Shown: positions 7,822-18,236 of the stretch, one piece after another
Layout: the number at the start of each line of letters is the position of its first letter
Position numbering within the stretch: position 1 is the stretch's first letter
DNA from: Legionella sheltonii
GTDB taxonomy: Bacteria; Pseudomonadota; Gammaproteobacteria; Legionellales; Legionellaceae
NCBI RefSeq assembly: GCF_026191355.1
Contig: NZ_JAPHOQ010000014.1
Location: forward strand, 1 to 64,000
Direction: 5' to 3'
DNA: 64,000 nt
Position numbers and translations under genes: made by a program
The notes under the pieces: model-generated
Database searches by the model: none
Seen by the model: only the letters and a program-made list of their open reading frames with translations
Told to the model about the DNA's origin: nothing

Positions 7822-9165
7822 TTAAATACGATCTTCTGTTATATCTATCATCATTTGTAATGATTTTTTTGCATTATCAATAACCCATTGCTGATCATGT
7901 TCCGGTAATCTATATCTGCTTCCAGTGAACTCATTGACCACATCTCCAGCTTTAACCTCATTGTAAGACATGTTTTTTCCCTGTCTTAGTAAATCGACAA
8001 GCGCGACTAGATGCGGAGGATCATTGCGTGACATGGTAGCGCAGCCACAGCCTATACCTTTTTCATTTTCCTTTTTAGGTGCTTCAGCCAAATTGACTAC
8101 TTCTATATTTAAGCTTTTACAATGTTGTTTGAGGTTTTCTACCATATGATTCTCAGTACCAATAGCATAACGCTTTGTCTTGGCGCGATCATGAACCACA
8201 TAATCCCAGATGAAGGCGGTAGAGCCTGAGTGTTGTGCTACTTTGATCACTGAATTGCGGCATTCAGGATGAACAATCGTAGCAAAGCCTTGATGATGCC
8301 AATAATCACACATTTCCGGTTGATAATGCGTATGTACGGCACATTGGCTGGCAAATAGAATGAGTTGAGCGTCATCAAATTGCTTCAGTGTTTTTGCATC
8401 TTGCTCAGCAAGTGAATATTGAGCTCCGGCAGATCCGCCTGGCCAATAAGCACGATTTTTTATGCCTAACCAATAGGCGACATTCTCGCCCATATGTTGA
8501 TCGGGAATAAAGAGAATTTTTTTATTTTGCTTTAATGCCCATTGAAATATTTTTTTTACGTTGGAGCTAGTACATACTGCGCCACCTTGGGCTCCAGTAA
8601 GTGCTTTGACTCGGCCTGAAGTATTCATATAGCAAACAGGTAAAATATTCTCGGCACCATAACGTTCATTTAAATCAAGAAAAGCAGGTTCAACCATGAA
8701 GTCTTTAGCCAGCATCTCCATAGTGCAACCGGATTTAGGATTAGTAATGTAAACTTGTTGGTCCTTATTCGCTAAAATACTAATTGATTCAGCCATGAAA
8801 TGCACCGCAGATTCAATAATAACGGATTTTTCAGGATGCTCGGCTGCCATTAAGGCTAATTGATAGGAATCACCAATAAGCCCACCAAATTGCTCGACTA
8901 AGCGGACAATATCACCGCCCATATAATAATGGGCCAAGAGTAATAGTCGTTCTCCAAAATGATCCTGTGCTTTTCTGAGATAAGGAGTCATCCATGCTAA
9001 AACGGTGGTCAGCTTACGATCTGGCAATGCTTGGTATTCTTGGGCATATGGGATAAAGTCTTCCTGATACCAGTCTATGGGGTAGTCACTTTGACAAATG
9101 CTCATATCGTTCCGGATATGCATTAATGTTGTTTCAGGTGTGTAAAGGGTGGGATTCTTAAACAT
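7822..9165 (-). CDS. nadA: Quinolinate synthase
   Basis: Condenses iminoaspartate from NadB with dihydroxyacetone phosphate to give quinolinate, the second step of de novo NAD synthesis, using a [4Fe-4S] cluster. At 447 residues it is about 100 longer than E. coli NadA. It has an extra N-terminal region (about 65 residues before the AHYYMGGDIV motif) and an insertion around residues 235-275. Family signatures visible are NTSGRVKAL, PDQHMGENVA, IVHPEC and AIGTENHMVENL. Likely cluster ligands are Cys147, Cys302 and Cys373 or 375. It is the last gene of the purB-nadB-nadA minus-strand set, separated from nadB by 123 bases holding a dispersed repeat. Confidence 0.93.
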   Translation of the reverse strand: MFKNPTLYTPETTLMHIRNDMSICQSDYPIDWYQEDFIPYAQEYQALPDRKLTTVLAWMTPYLRKAQDHFGERLLLLAHYYMGGDIVRLVEQFGGLIGDSYQLALMAAEHPEKSVIIESAVHFMAESISILANKDQQVYITNPKSGCTMEMLAKDFMVEPAFLDLNERYGAENILPVCYMNTSGRVKALTGAQGGAVCTSSNVKKIFQWALKQNKKILFIPDQHMGENVAYWLGIKNRAYWPGGSAGAQYSLAEQDAKTLKQFDDAQLILFASQCAVHTHYQPEMCDYWHHQGFATIVHPECRNSVIKVAQHSGSTAFIWDYVVHDRAKTKRYAIGTENHMVENLKQHCKSLNIEVVNLAEAPKKENEKGIGCGCATMSRNDPPHLVALVDLLRQGKNMSYNEVKAGDVVNEFTGSRYRLPEHDQQWVIDNAKKSLQMMIDITEDRI

Positions 9166-9208
9166 CTATTTTTGCCTCAAATCATTTTAATGTGTCGTTT
9201 GGAATATT

Positions 9209-9260
9209 TAGCCTGGGTGCAATAGAACCTCTTCATCCCTCGCTACGCCCAGGATGAAGG
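9209..9260. repeat. Dispersed repeat (tagcctgggtg... type) between nadB and nadA
   Basis: The segment begins tagcctgggtgc and contains catccctcgctacgcccagg. Both ends recur in other gaps of this window, for example 21585, 39352, 40726, 49903 and 58221. It sits inside what is probably one nadB-nadA transcription unit. Confidence 0.55.
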
Positions 9261-9288
9261 TAGCTGTACCCAACCTACATTAAATCTA

Positions 9289-10938
9289 TTATTCAGGTGA
9301 AGTATCCATTAACCCGAGTTTGGCAATACTTTCTTGTGCCTCAGCTTTTTTATTAGGATAATCTTCACGGAAGTGACCACCACGTGATTCTCGCCTTGCT
9401 AGAGCAGCTCTTACAATTAATTCGGCATTAAGAATAATGTTTCTCAGCTCAATGAAATCTCGGGTGATGCAATGCCTCCAATAATACTCTTCAATTATTT
9501 TTTTTCGTTTCATTATTAATTGTAGTAGATCTTCAAGCCCTGCTTCAGTCCGGACTATCCCAGCATAAGAGGTCATTTCTCCTCTTAATCCCCGCCACTG
9601 TGCATTAATCTGGCTGGCACGTCGTGCATTGACTTCACTAGGAGCACTCCAGTTCGGAATATGTTCGGTATATTTCCAAGGGGCAGAAATATCTTTTAAA
9701 GTACATCGGGCGGCATTGGAACCCATAACTAAAGCTTCAAGTAACGAGTTACTCGCCAGACGATTGGCACCATGTAAACCAGTAAAGGCAACTTCACCTA
9801 TGGCATAGAGACGTTTTAAATCAGTGCGACCATCAATATCGGTAAGTATTCCTCCGCACTGATAATGTGCTGCGGGCACAACAGGAATCATATCTTGGCT
9901 CATATCAATGCCAATGGATAAAAGAGTTGTATAAATTTGAGGGAAGCGTTTTTTCAAAAAGTCTTTGGATTGATGGGTAATATCGAGATAAACATATCCC
10001 ATTTGACTGCGCTCAATTTCACTAAAAATGGCACGTGCAACCACATCACGTGTTGCTAACTCCATTTGTTCTGGGGCATACTGTTTCATGAACCGTTCGC
10101 CAGTCTCAGCATTTTTAAGTAATGCCCCTTCGCCACGCACCGCTTCCGAAATGAGAAAATTATTCAACGAATGATGATGCAATAGGGTAGGGTGAAACTG
10201 GTAAAATTCCATGTTACCCACGCGAGCTCCGGCACGATAAGCCATGGCCACTCCATCTCCTGTGGCGACCATAGGGTTAGTGGTGTATCTGTATGTTTTA
10301 CCTGCGCCTCCTGTGGCCAGTATCACGCAATTTGCCAAAAAAGTATGAATCCGGTTTGCGGAACAATCTAAAACATAAGCCCCTAAAACTTCCCCTTGAA
10401 TATCCGTGCGATGGGGATGGTAATGAGTAATGAGGTTTACAGCAACATGATGTTCAAAAAGACAAATTTGTTCACTTTGCAAAGCAAGTTGATTCATTAT
10501 TTGTGTGATGGATAGACCGGTTTGATCGCCACAATTAAAGATACGCCGGTGAGAGTGTCCACCTTCTTGTGCTAAATTAAAATTGCCTTTGCTGTCTTGT
10601 TTAAAATGAACGTTGTATTCGCTCAGTTGTTTTATTGCGTCTGGACCTTGCCGAATAATGAATTCAACAGCTGGCGGATAGCACAGACCATCACCTGCAA
10701 CCAGAGTATCTGAAATATGTGATTCCAGCGAATCTTCTGCTGAAAAAACAGCAGCGATTCCGCCTTGAGCGTACCGACTATTGCATTCAATAGCCTCTGC
10801 CTTGCTAATTAATGCAATCTTTAGACGTGGCTGCAGACTAATGAGCTGCAAACAATATTGCAAACCCGCTAGTCCCGTACCAATAACAAGCACATCAAAC
10901 TCAAAAGTTTGTCCTTGTTGTGTGAGTGTATCACTCAT
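9289..10938 (-). CDS. nadB: L-aspartate oxidase
   Basis: FAD enzyme that oxidises L-aspartate to iminoaspartate, the first committed step of de novo NAD synthesis, handing the unstable product to NadA. The 549 residues show the N-terminal dinucleotide fold (VLVIGTGLAGLQ, residues 16-27), then SRYAQGGIAAV, the FHPT substrate region in MEFYQFHPTLL, and AAHYQCGGI. The LHGANRLASNSLLEALV segment is also typical of the fumarate reductase/NadB flavoprotein family. A C-terminal helical domain follows. Its ATG overlaps the purB stop by 4 bases, indicating coupling with purB. Confidence 0.96.
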   Translation of the reverse strand: MSDTLTQQGQTFEFDVLVIGTGLAGLQYCLQLISLQPRLKIALISKAEAIECNSRYAQGGIAAVFSAEDSLESHISDTLVAGDGLCYPPAVEFIIRQGPDAIKQLSEYNVHFKQDSKGNFNLAQEGGHSHRRIFNCGDQTGLSITQIMNQLALQSEQICLFEHHVAVNLITHYHPHRTDIQGEVLGAYVLDCSANRIHTFLANCVILATGGAGKTYRYTTNPMVATGDGVAMAYRAGARVGNMEFYQFHPTLLHHHSLNNFLISEAVRGEGALLKNAETGERFMKQYAPEQMELATRDVVARAIFSEIERSQMGYVYLDITHQSKDFLKKRFPQIYTTLLSIGIDMSQDMIPVVPAAHYQCGGILTDIDGRTDLKRLYAIGEVAFTGLHGANRLASNSLLEALVMGSNAARCTLKDISAPWKYTEHIPNWSAPSEVNARRASQINAQWRGLRGEMTSYAGIVRTEAGLEDLLQLIMKRKKIIEEYYWRHCITRDFIELRNIILNAELIVRAALARRESRGGHFREDYPNKKAEAQESIAKLGLMDTSPE

Positions 10939-12305
10939 AAAAAGGCCTTTACTAACTGAGTTGCCAGCCCCGTGTAGTTTTCTGGTGTCAGTTTAAGCAG
11001 TTGCGCTTTCGCTTCTTCGGGTATAGAGAGCTCCTTAATAAATGACTTGAGGCTTTGCTCATCTATTCCATGTCCTCGGGTTAATGCTTTTAACTGTTCA
11101 TATGCATTGGGGACATTATATCGGCGCATGACCGTTTGCACCGCTTCTGCAAGTACTTCCCAGTTTGCTTTTAAATCTTCTTGTAAAGCACGTTTATTGA
11201 TTTGTAATTTATCATTACCTTTAGTCAAAGAGAGGTAGGCGATTAAGCTGTAAGAAAATCCCATCCCTATATTGCGTAAAACAGTAGAGTCAGATAAATC
11301 GCGTTGCAGTCTTGATTGTGTGAGTTTATTAGCAAAATGAATGAATAGAGCGTTGGCTACCCCCAGATTTCCTTCTGCATTTTCAAAATCAATAGGATTT
11401 ACCTTATGAGGCATGGTGGATGACCCCACTTCTTCAGCTACAGTTTTTTGTTTAAAGTAGCCCAGAGAAATATAACTCCAGATGTCCTGAGTATAATCCA
11501 GTAGAATGTTATTAATACGGATCATAATTTGTGATACTTCTGCCAAACCATCATGTGGCTCAATTTGTGTGGTGTAGGCATTAAAAGATAGCCCTAGAGA
11601 GGTGACAAAGTTAGAACAGTGTTTACGCCAGTCTACCTCTGGATAGGCCACAACATGGGCATTATAATTGCCAACCGCACCGTTAAATTTACCTGGGATC
11701 AAGACTTCACAGAGTTGTTGCTGTGGTCTTTTGAGCCGAGCAACAAAATTGACTAGCTCTTTACCCATTGTTGTAGGCGTTGCGGGCTGTCCATGGGTTC
11801 TGGATAACATAGATACATCAGCATGTTGTTTTCCTAGGAGAGTAATGCTGCCCATGATTTCAGCAAGTGTAGGTTGAATGACCTGTGCAATGGCTTGTTT
11901 TACCATTAACGCATAAGCTAAATTGTTGATGTCCTCTGACGTACAAGCAAAATGTATAAAAGGAGTAATTGCTTTCAAGCTGTCATTTTGCTGGAATTTA
12001 TCTTTTAGATAATATTCTATTGCTTTAACATCATGATTTGTTTGCTTTTCAAATTCTTTAATTTTGATCGCCTCAGTTTCATCAAAATTGGCAATCAGAT
12101 CATTGAGGAAATCTTTAGCCTTTTGATTTAATTGAGGGACCTCCGTAATAGAATTATTCGCGGCTAACGATTCAAGCCAGCGAATTTCTACAGTGAGGCG
12201 ATAATAAATTAAGGCGAATTCACTAAAATAAGGACTCAAAGCCCGTGTTTTATTGATATAACGTCCATCGATTGGAGAGATCGCATTTAAAGCAGTAAGA
12301 GTCAT
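10935..12305 (-). CDS. purB: Adenylosuccinate lyase
   Basis: Catalyses two fumarate-releasing steps of purine synthesis (SAICAR to AICAR, and adenylosuccinate to AMP). The 456 residues equal E. coli PurB in length. The fumarase/aspartase signature SSTMPHKVNPIDFENAEGN contains the mobile catalytic loop, with further matches at SRTHGQPATPTTMGKE and TSEDINN. It is first in the purB-nadB-nadA unit. The promoter must lie in the 148-base gap shared with the divergent SulP gene. Confidence 0.97.
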   Translation of the reverse strand: MTLTALNAISPIDGRYINKTRALSPYFSEFALIYYRLTVEIRWLESLAANNSITEVPQLNQKAKDFLNDLIANFDETEAIKIKEFEKQTNHDVKAIEYYLKDKFQQNDSLKAITPFIHFACTSEDINNLAYALMVKQAIAQVIQPTLAEIMGSITLLGKQHADVSMLSRTHGQPATPTTMGKELVNFVARLKRPQQQLCEVLIPGKFNGAVGNYNAHVVAYPEVDWRKHCSNFVTSLGLSFNAYTTQIEPHDGLAEVSQIMIRINNILLDYTQDIWSYISLGYFKQKTVAEEVGSSTMPHKVNPIDFENAEGNLGVANALFIHFANKLTQSRLQRDLSDSTVLRNIGMGFSYSLIAYLSLTKGNDKLQINKRALQEDLKANWEVLAEAVQTVMRRYNVPNAYEQLKALTRGHGIDEQSLKSFIKELSIPEEAKAQLLKLTPENYTGLATQLVKAFL

Positions 12306-12453
12306 AAGTAGCTAGCCCTAATGATAAAGCACATATAATATTAGATGCGCGACCAGATGTGAATTAAAGTAAGGAATTTTATCTCAAATTTGATATCTTT
12401 TTAATATGTTTGTGTATAATGATCTCATATTTAAAAATAAGTCACATCATTTT

Positions 12454-14091
12454 ATGAAAACCATAATCGAATCTTATCAAGCAGGTCTGTTTCACAAAAA
12501 ATATTGGTTACAAAATATTATCTCAGGAATTATTGTAGGAGTTGTCGCTTTACCTCTTGCGATGGCATTTGCTATTGCTTCGGGTGTGAGGCCGGAACAA
12601 GGGATCTATACCGCAATTATCGCTGGGATAATTGTTTCAGTGATGGGTGGAAGTCGTTTACAAATCGCAGGTCCTACAGGCGCATTTATTGTAGTCCTTT
12701 CAGGTATTACTGCAAAATACGGGGTTTCTGGTTTGCAAATTTCCACCTTGATCGCGGGGTTCATGTTATTAATTTTTGGCCTGGCTCGTTTAGGCGGCAT
12801 TATTAAATTTATACCTGCCCCTGTAATTATTGGTTTTACAGCAGGAATCGGTGTCGTGATTTGGGTTGGACAATGGCATTACTTTTTGGGTCTTCCCTCA
12901 GGAGGTAGCGGCCATTTTCACGAAAAATTATGGTACTTATTGCATGCCCTTCCCCAACTCAATGTACCTACAACTATTTTGGGCTTTTTCTCGTTATTCT
13001 TAGTCATTTTTTCAAACAGAATTCCTGGATTAAAACGTGTCCCAGGCCCACTTGTTGCTTTATTAACCGTTTCCATATTACAGTCTGTCTATCATTTTTC
13101 TGGGGTGGCTACCATAGGTTCCTTATTTGGAGGAATACCTCAAGGTTTACCCGAATTTAAACTCCCTGATCTGACAATAGATAGAGTGCTCGAATTGATA
13201 GGACCTGCGTTTACTATTGCCATGCTGGGTGCCATAGAGTCTCTTTTATCTGCAGTAGTCGCTGATGGGATGGCGGGCACAAAACATAATTCCAATCAAG
13301 AGCTCATTGGTCAAGGAATCGCGAATATTTTTGCACCCTTATTTGGAGGGTTTGCAGCAACAGGGGCGATTGCACGTACTGCAACAAACATTCGCAATGG
13401 GGGAAATAGCCCGTTAGCAGGGATAATTCATGCACTCACATTGGTACTCATTATTCTTTTCTTGGCTCCATTGGCAGTAAATATACCTCTTACCGTATTG
13501 GCCGCAATTTTATTTGTCGTCGCTTGGAATATGAGTGAAGTAAAACATTTTGTTAAATTAATACAACGTGCCCCCAAAGCTGATGTGGTGATTTTATTAG
13601 TCACTTTTTTCCTTACCGTGTTTGTTGATTTGGTGGTTGCAGTAAATATAGGGGTAATTATTGCTGTGTTGCATTTTATACGGCGTATGGCTTCTAGTGT
13701 TGAAGTACAGCAAATGTCTCAGGAAGAATTGGCGCATGAATTGGCACGACAAAATATGGACAATTTGCCTGATGGTGTGTTGGTTTATGCCGTCGAAGGC
13801 CCTTTTTTCTTCGCTGCCGCTGAAGCATTTCAACATGCTTTAGCAGTAACTCATTCTGATCCCAAGACTTTAATCCTTAGAATGCGTTGGGTTCCCTTTA
13901 TGGATGTAACCGGTTTGCAAACTTTGGAAGAAGTGATTGAAGATTTACATAAACGAAAAGTGAGAGTGATTTTAAGTGGAGCGAATTCACGGGTAGAGGA
14001 AAAACTACGCAAAGGGGGGATCATTGAACTTCTGGGCGCCGCGAATTTCCATAAGGATTTTTCTCAGGCTTTGGCTGCAAGTAACGCATAA
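12454..14091 (+). CDS. SulP-family anion transporter with STAS domain
   Basis: A 545-residue inner-membrane transporter. Roughly 12-14 hydrophobic segments (residues about 20-420) begin with the SulP signature (GIIVGVVALPLAMAFAIASGV), followed by GGSRLQIAGPTGAFIVVL. A cytoplasmic STAS domain occupies about 430-540. The family exchanges sulfate, bicarbonate or dicarboxylates (DauA/YchM in E. coli), and the substrate here cannot be told. The ATG at 12454 is preferred over 12406 because MKTIIESYQAGLFHKKYW is the standard start of this subfamily, although no strong ribosome site precedes either. It is divergent from purB. Confidence 0.88.
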   Translation: MKTIIESYQAGLFHKKYWLQNIISGIIVGVVALPLAMAFAIASGVRPEQGIYTAIIAGIIVSVMGGSRLQIAGPTGAFIVVLSGITAKYGVSGLQISTLIAGFMLLIFGLARLGGIIKFIPAPVIIGFTAGIGVVIWVGQWHYFLGLPSGGSGHFHEKLWYLLHALPQLNVPTTILGFFSLFLVIFSNRIPGLKRVPGPLVALLTVSILQSVYHFSGVATIGSLFGGIPQGLPEFKLPDLTIDRVLELIGPAFTIAMLGAIESLLSAVVADGMAGTKHNSNQELIGQGIANIFAPLFGGFAATGAIARTATNIRNGGNSPLAGIIHALTLVLIILFLAPLAVNIPLTVLAAILFVVAWNMSEVKHFVKLIQRAPKADVVILLVTFFLTVFVDLVVAVNIGVIIAVLHFIRRMASSVEVQQMSQEELAHELARQNMDNLPDGVLVYAVEGPFFFAAAEAFQHALAVTHSDPKTLILRMRWVPFMDVTGLQTLEEVIEDLHKRKVRVILSGANSRVEEKLRKGGIIELLGAANFHKDFSQALAASNA

Positions 14092-14122
14092 TCTAGCGAA
14101 TCCTAGACAGACCCAAGTATAG

Positions 14123-14175
14123 GTACTCATATCCTGGATCAAGAAAACTATCCGATGAATTTAAGATATGAGTAC
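14123..14175. repeat. Inverted repeat between the SulP gene and ppsA
   Basis: Perfect 11-bp arms gtactcatatc (14123-14133) and gatatgagtac (14165-14175) enclose a smaller ggat/atcc hairpin. The element lies 31 bases after the SulP stop. It may be a Rho-independent-like hairpin without a T-run, or a regulatory site for ppsA. Confidence 0.55.
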
Positions 14176-14264
14176 GAATATTGTCTGACAATAAAGTTTC
14201 AATTCCCATAGCCGTACATTTTCAGTAAAATGACAACTTATCATTTTATGGGCTCGGGGTAACT

Positions 14265-16643
14265 ATGACGGTCAAAACACATATTATTGATTTAGCACAT
14301 CTTGGCATGCACGACCTGGAGCAGGTTGGTGGAAAAAATGCCTCTCTTGGAGAGATGATCAGTCATTTATCCTCAGCAGGAGTTGCTGTTCCTGGTGGTT
14401 TTGCGACGACCGCAGACTCATTTCGGGAGTTTTTGTCTCAGGATAATTTAGATAAAAAAATCTACGCAAAATTAGCAATCCTGGATGCAGATAATGTGCA
14501 GCAATTAGCTGTGGTAGGGAAAGAGATTAGACAAATGATTGTCAACACGCCATTTACCCCTGAGTTTGAACGTTCAGTGCGAGTTGCTTACGAACAGCTG
14601 GCGAAAACGATTGGCCATGATAATTTTAGTGTGGCAGTTCGTTCATCAGCAACAGCAGAAGACTTGCCTGATGCCTCCTTTGCCGGTCAGCAAGAAACTT
14701 TTTTAAATGTAAAAGGGATTGATGAGGTTCTACTCTCAATAAAGCATGTTTTTGCATCATTATTCAATGACAGAGCCATTACTTATCGTACACATCATCA
14801 GTTTGAACATCATGAGGTCGCTTTATCTGCAGGTATTCAACAGATGATTCGTAGTGATTTGGCTGTAAGTGGCGTGATGTTTACTATGGATACTGAGTCA
14901 GGTTTTGATCAGGTAGTATTTATTACTTCATCCTATGGCTTGGGTGAGATGGTTGTTCAGGGAGCCGTAAACCCTGATGAATATTACGTACATAAACCTG
15001 GAATAAAAGCAGGTAAACCCGCAGTAATTCGCAGAAATCTAGGTAGTAAAGCGATAAAGATGGTTTATTGTGATGATCCCAGCAAGAAAGAACGTGTTAA
15101 AACGGTCGATGTTGATGCGAAAGAGCGATTATTATTTTCTTTAACCCCAGATGAAGTGGAGCGTTTAGCTCATCAAGCCATGATTATTGAGGAGCATTAT
15201 GGCCGGCCGATGGATATAGAGTGGGCGAAAGATGGCTTGAATGGTCAACTGTACATATTACAAGCTCGTCCTGAAACAGTAAAAAGTCGTGACAATAAAC
15301 AAATATTGGAACGATATACTCTTAAAAAGAAGGGTGAAGTACTCGCCGAAGGTCGCAGTATCGGACAACGTATAGGCCAAGGTAAAGCACGAATTATTAA
15401 AGACGTCAGTGAAATGGACCGAGTCCAACCCGGTGATGTATTGATTTCAGATATGACTGACCCTGATTGGGAACCCGTTATGAAGCGTGCCTCTGCTATT
15501 GTGACTAACCGTGGTGGTCGAACATGTCACGCGGCTATTATTGCTCGTGAATTGGGTATTCCTGCTGTGGTCGGATGTGGGGATGCGACAAAAACTATAC
15601 GTGATGGTAATGAAGTGACTGTTAGCTGCGCTGAAGGCGATAACGGTTATGTTTACGCAGGTATATTGCCTTATGAGCAAGAGCGCCTTGATGTAGAAAC
15701 CATGCCTGAGTTACCGATGAAAGTCATGTTGAATGTTGGGAATCCTGAAAGAGCCTTTACATTCCAGTCCATTCCCAACGCAGGAGTGGGCTTAGCTCGT
15801 TTAGAGTTTTTAATTTCCAATACAATTGGTATTCATCCACGTGCGTTGCTGGATTTTGATAACCTAAAAGATAAAGAATTAAAACAATTTATTATTGAAA
15901 AAACAGCGGCTTATGCTTCTCCAGTTGAATATTATATCGAACGATTAAAAGAGGGAATTGCGACAATTGCTGCTGCGTTTTATCCTAAGCCTGTCATTGT
16001 GCGATTATCAGATTTCAAATCCAATGAATATGCTAATCTTATTGGCGGTAATTTATATGAGCCACATGAAGAAAATCCGATGTTGGGTTTTAGAGGCGCA
16101 TCACGTTATGTTTCTGAATCTTTTGCCGAATGCTTTGCCTTGGAGTGTAAAGCAGTACGACGAGTTCGAGAAGAAATGGGCTTAACCAATGTAGAAGTGA
16201 TGATCCCTTTCGTAAGGACTGTTTCTGAAGCCAGTAATGTGATTCAGGTTTTAAAACAACATGGGCTTGAGCGCGGCAAACATGGACTGCGTGTAATCAT
16301 GATGTGTGAAGTACCCTCCAATGCATTGTTAGCAGAAAAGTTTTTAGAATATTTTGATGGTTTTTCTATAGGTTCTAATGACTTAACTCAGTTAACCTTA
16401 GGTTTAGATAGAGATTCAGGATTGATTGCTGCTCAATTTGATGAGCGTAATGATGCAGTAAAAGCTTTGTTACATATGGCCATTTCTGCATGTAAAAAGG
16501 CGAATAAATATATAGGTATTTGTGGCCAAGGACCTTCAGATCACCAGGATTTTGCACAATGGTTAATGAAAGAGGGTATCGAGAGTGTGTCACTTAACCC
16601 GGACTCTGTTTTGGAAACCTGTTTATTTTTGGCAAAACAATAA
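14265..16643 (+). CDS. ppsA: Phosphoenolpyruvate synthase
   Basis: Converts pyruvate and ATP to phosphoenolpyruvate, AMP and phosphate, opening gluconeogenesis. That fits an organism that feeds on serine and other amino acids through pyruvate. The 792 residues equal E. coli PpsA. There is an N-terminal ATP-grasp-like domain ([31 protein letters not shown]). The central swivelling domain has catalytic His422 in [21 protein letters not shown]. The C-terminal PEP/pyruvate barrel contains [16 protein letters not shown] and the CGQGPSD motif with the proton-donating Cys. Start ATG follows a gggg-type ribosome site. No ppsR regulator gene is adjacent. Confidence 0.97.
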   Translation: MTVKTHIIDLAHLGMHDLEQVGGKNASLGEMISHLSSAGVAVPGGFATTADSFREFLSQDNLDKKIYAKLAILDADNVQQLAVVGKEIRQMIVNTPFTPEFERSVRVAYEQLAKTIGHDNFSVAVRSSATAEDLPDASFAGQQETFLNVKGIDEVLLSIKHVFASLFNDRAITYRTHHQFEHHEVALSAGIQQMIRSDLAVSGVMFTMDTESGFDQVVFITSSYGLGEMVVQGAVNPDEYYVHKPGIKAGKPAVIRRNLGSKAIKMVYCDDPSKKERVKTVDVDAKERLLFSLTPDEVERLAHQAMIIEEHYGRPMDIEWAKDGLNGQLYILQARPETVKSRDNKQILERYTLKKKGEVLAEGRSIGQRIGQGKARIIKDVSEMDRVQPGDVLISDMTDPDWEPVMKRASAIVTNRGGRTCHAAIIARELGIPAVVGCGDATKTIRDGNEVTVSCAEGDNGYVYAGILPYEQERLDVETMPELPMKVMLNVGNPERAFTFQSIPNAGVGLARLEFLISNTIGIHPRALLDFDNLKDKELKQFIIEKTAAYASPVEYYIERLKEGIATIAAAFYPKPVIVRLSDFKSNEYANLIGGNLYEPHEENPMLGFRGASRYVSESFAECFALECKAVRRVREEMGLTNVEVMIPFVRTVSEASNVIQVLKQHGLERGKHGLRVIMMCEVPSNALLAEKFLEYFDGFSIGSNDLTQLTLGLDRDSGLIAAQFDERNDAVKALLHMAISACKKANKYIGICGQGPSDHQDFAQWLMKEGIESVSLNPDSVLETCLFLAKQ

Positions 16644-16793
16644 TTTATATGAGACTGATGTAACTGTGCAGGCAATATTGTCAGTGTAGTCTGGGTGAAC
16701 ACTAGGAGCGGGCCGAACCCCAGGGTTCACTCCATGTCACTAGGTTATGAGTACATTTACGAAGAGAGTATTTTAGCAAAGTATGGAACTGTA

Positions 16794-18236
16794 ATGCAGC
16801 GTTTAAAATGGTGGCTTTTTATTGCAGGAATATGCCCTGCGATGGCTTTTGCCTCGGCTGATCCCGATCATGTTGATCCGGTTGCGTTTGTATTGCTTGG
16901 TGTAACTACGATTTTTTTCTTTGCAATTATTGGCCGTTATACAGCAAGACGCTTAAATCAGCCTAGTGTTCTTGGTGAGTTAGTCATCGGAATTCTTGTC
17001 GGTAATTTATTTTATTATTATGGATTTCCATTGGCTATTTTATTAAGAGAAGGTTCTTCAATTTTTGATATAGTCAGAGAAATACTCAAAGGAGTTCCGT
17101 TAAATCAAGCAGTTACATCAATTATCCCTAACACCAATTATGCACAACAAATTGTTGGCGCTTTAAGCGGACCGCACGGATCCGATTTTCTGAAAATAGC
17201 TTATATTGTGGATATTTTTTCACGATATGGGGTTATTTTTCTTCTCTTTATGGTGGGTTTGGAAGGCTCAATAGCAGAAATGAAACAAACAGGCCGTGAT
17301 TCATTTTTTGTTGCTTTGATTGGGGTGATCGCACCTATGCTCCTAGGGTTTGGTGTCGCTTACCTATTAATGCCTGATGGTTCCTATCAATCTGATTTAT
17401 TTATCGCTGCTACTCTGAGTGCGACCAGTATAGGTATTACAGCCCGAGTACTGACTGAAATGAAAAAATTACGTACTCGGGAAGCAAAAATCATTTTGGG
17501 TGCAGCGATGTTAGATGATGTATTGGGCCTGATCATTTTAGCGGTGGTTAGTTCCTTAGTAATTAGTGGTGTAGTCGATATAATGGTGGTATTACGCATT
17601 ATGGTGAGTGCCGCATTATTTTTTGCAGGAACTTTGTTCTTAGGCCCAATTGTTTTACGTAAGGCTATTCATTTTTTTCGTTTTCTTGAACCTTGGGAAG
17701 CAAAATTATTTATTTCCTTTCTGTTTATTATGATTCTCTCTTGGTTAGCCTCAGTGCTCCAACTTGCCACAATTATTGGTGCGTTTACGGCGGGAATAAT
17801 TCTTCATGATGACTATTTCGATGGTATCCCTCTGAGCCAACAAGAAAATCGCAGTATTTATCATTTATTATCTCCTTTGGAATCCATATTGGCGCCTATG
17901 TTTTTTATCGTAATTGGTATCCAGGTTAAATTGGAAAGTTTTTACCATTGGAATGTTATCATTTTGGCAACTGGTTTAATCGTCGCAGCGGTAGCAGGTA
18001 AATTAATCAGTGGCTATGGGGCGCGCCCTTCAGATGATCGTTTGCTCATTGGCATGGGTATGTTACCACGCGGTGAAGTAGGTTTAGTGTTTGCTTCGAT
18101 TGGTCGAACTCTAGGTGTTATTTCCGATGATTTGTTTTCTGCAATCGTTTTAATGGTTATGATTACCACGTTTATTGCTCCTCTGTTACTCAAAGCACGT
18201 TATGCGGCGAAAGATAGGAAAGTAGCACATGAATAA
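16794..18236 (+). CDS. Kef-type cation/proton antiporter (CPA2 family)
   Basis: An inner-membrane antiporter of about 480 residues with 11-13 hydrophobic segments. The LNQPSVLGELVIGILVGNL motif near the first helices and ATLSATSIGITARVL followed by LGAAMLDDVLGLIIL are typical of KefB/GerN-like Na+ or K+/H+ exchangers. No TrkA-N domain follows, so it is the short type. The frame is open from 16695, but the ATG at 16794 (MQRLKWWLFIAG) is preferred. The upstream codons overlap a gtgaac/gttcac inverted repeat and give an unlikely hydrophilic tail. Its 3' end overlaps nadC by 8 bases. Confidence 0.85.
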   Translation: MQRLKWWLFIAGICPAMAFASADPDHVDPVAFVLLGVTTIFFFAIIGRYTARRLNQPSVLGELVIGILVGNLFYYYGFPLAILLREGSSIFDIVREILKGVPLNQAVTSIIPNTNYAQQIVGALSGPHGSDFLKIAYIVDIFSRYGVIFLLFMVGLEGSIAEMKQTGRDSFFVALIGVIAPMLLGFGVAYLLMPDGSYQSDLFIAATLSATSIGITARVLTEMKKLRTREAKIILGAAMLDDVLGLIILAVVSSLVISGVVDIMVVLRIMVSAALFFAGTLFLGPIVLRKAIHFFRFLEPWEAKLFISFLFIMILSWLASVLQLATIIGAFTAGIILHDDYFDGIPLSQQENRSIYHLLSPLESILAPMFFIVIGIQVKLESFYHWNVIILATGLIVAAVAGKLISGYGARPSDDRLLIGMGMLPRGEVGLVFASIGRTLGVISDDLFSAIVLMVMITTFIAPLLLKARYAAKDRKVAHE

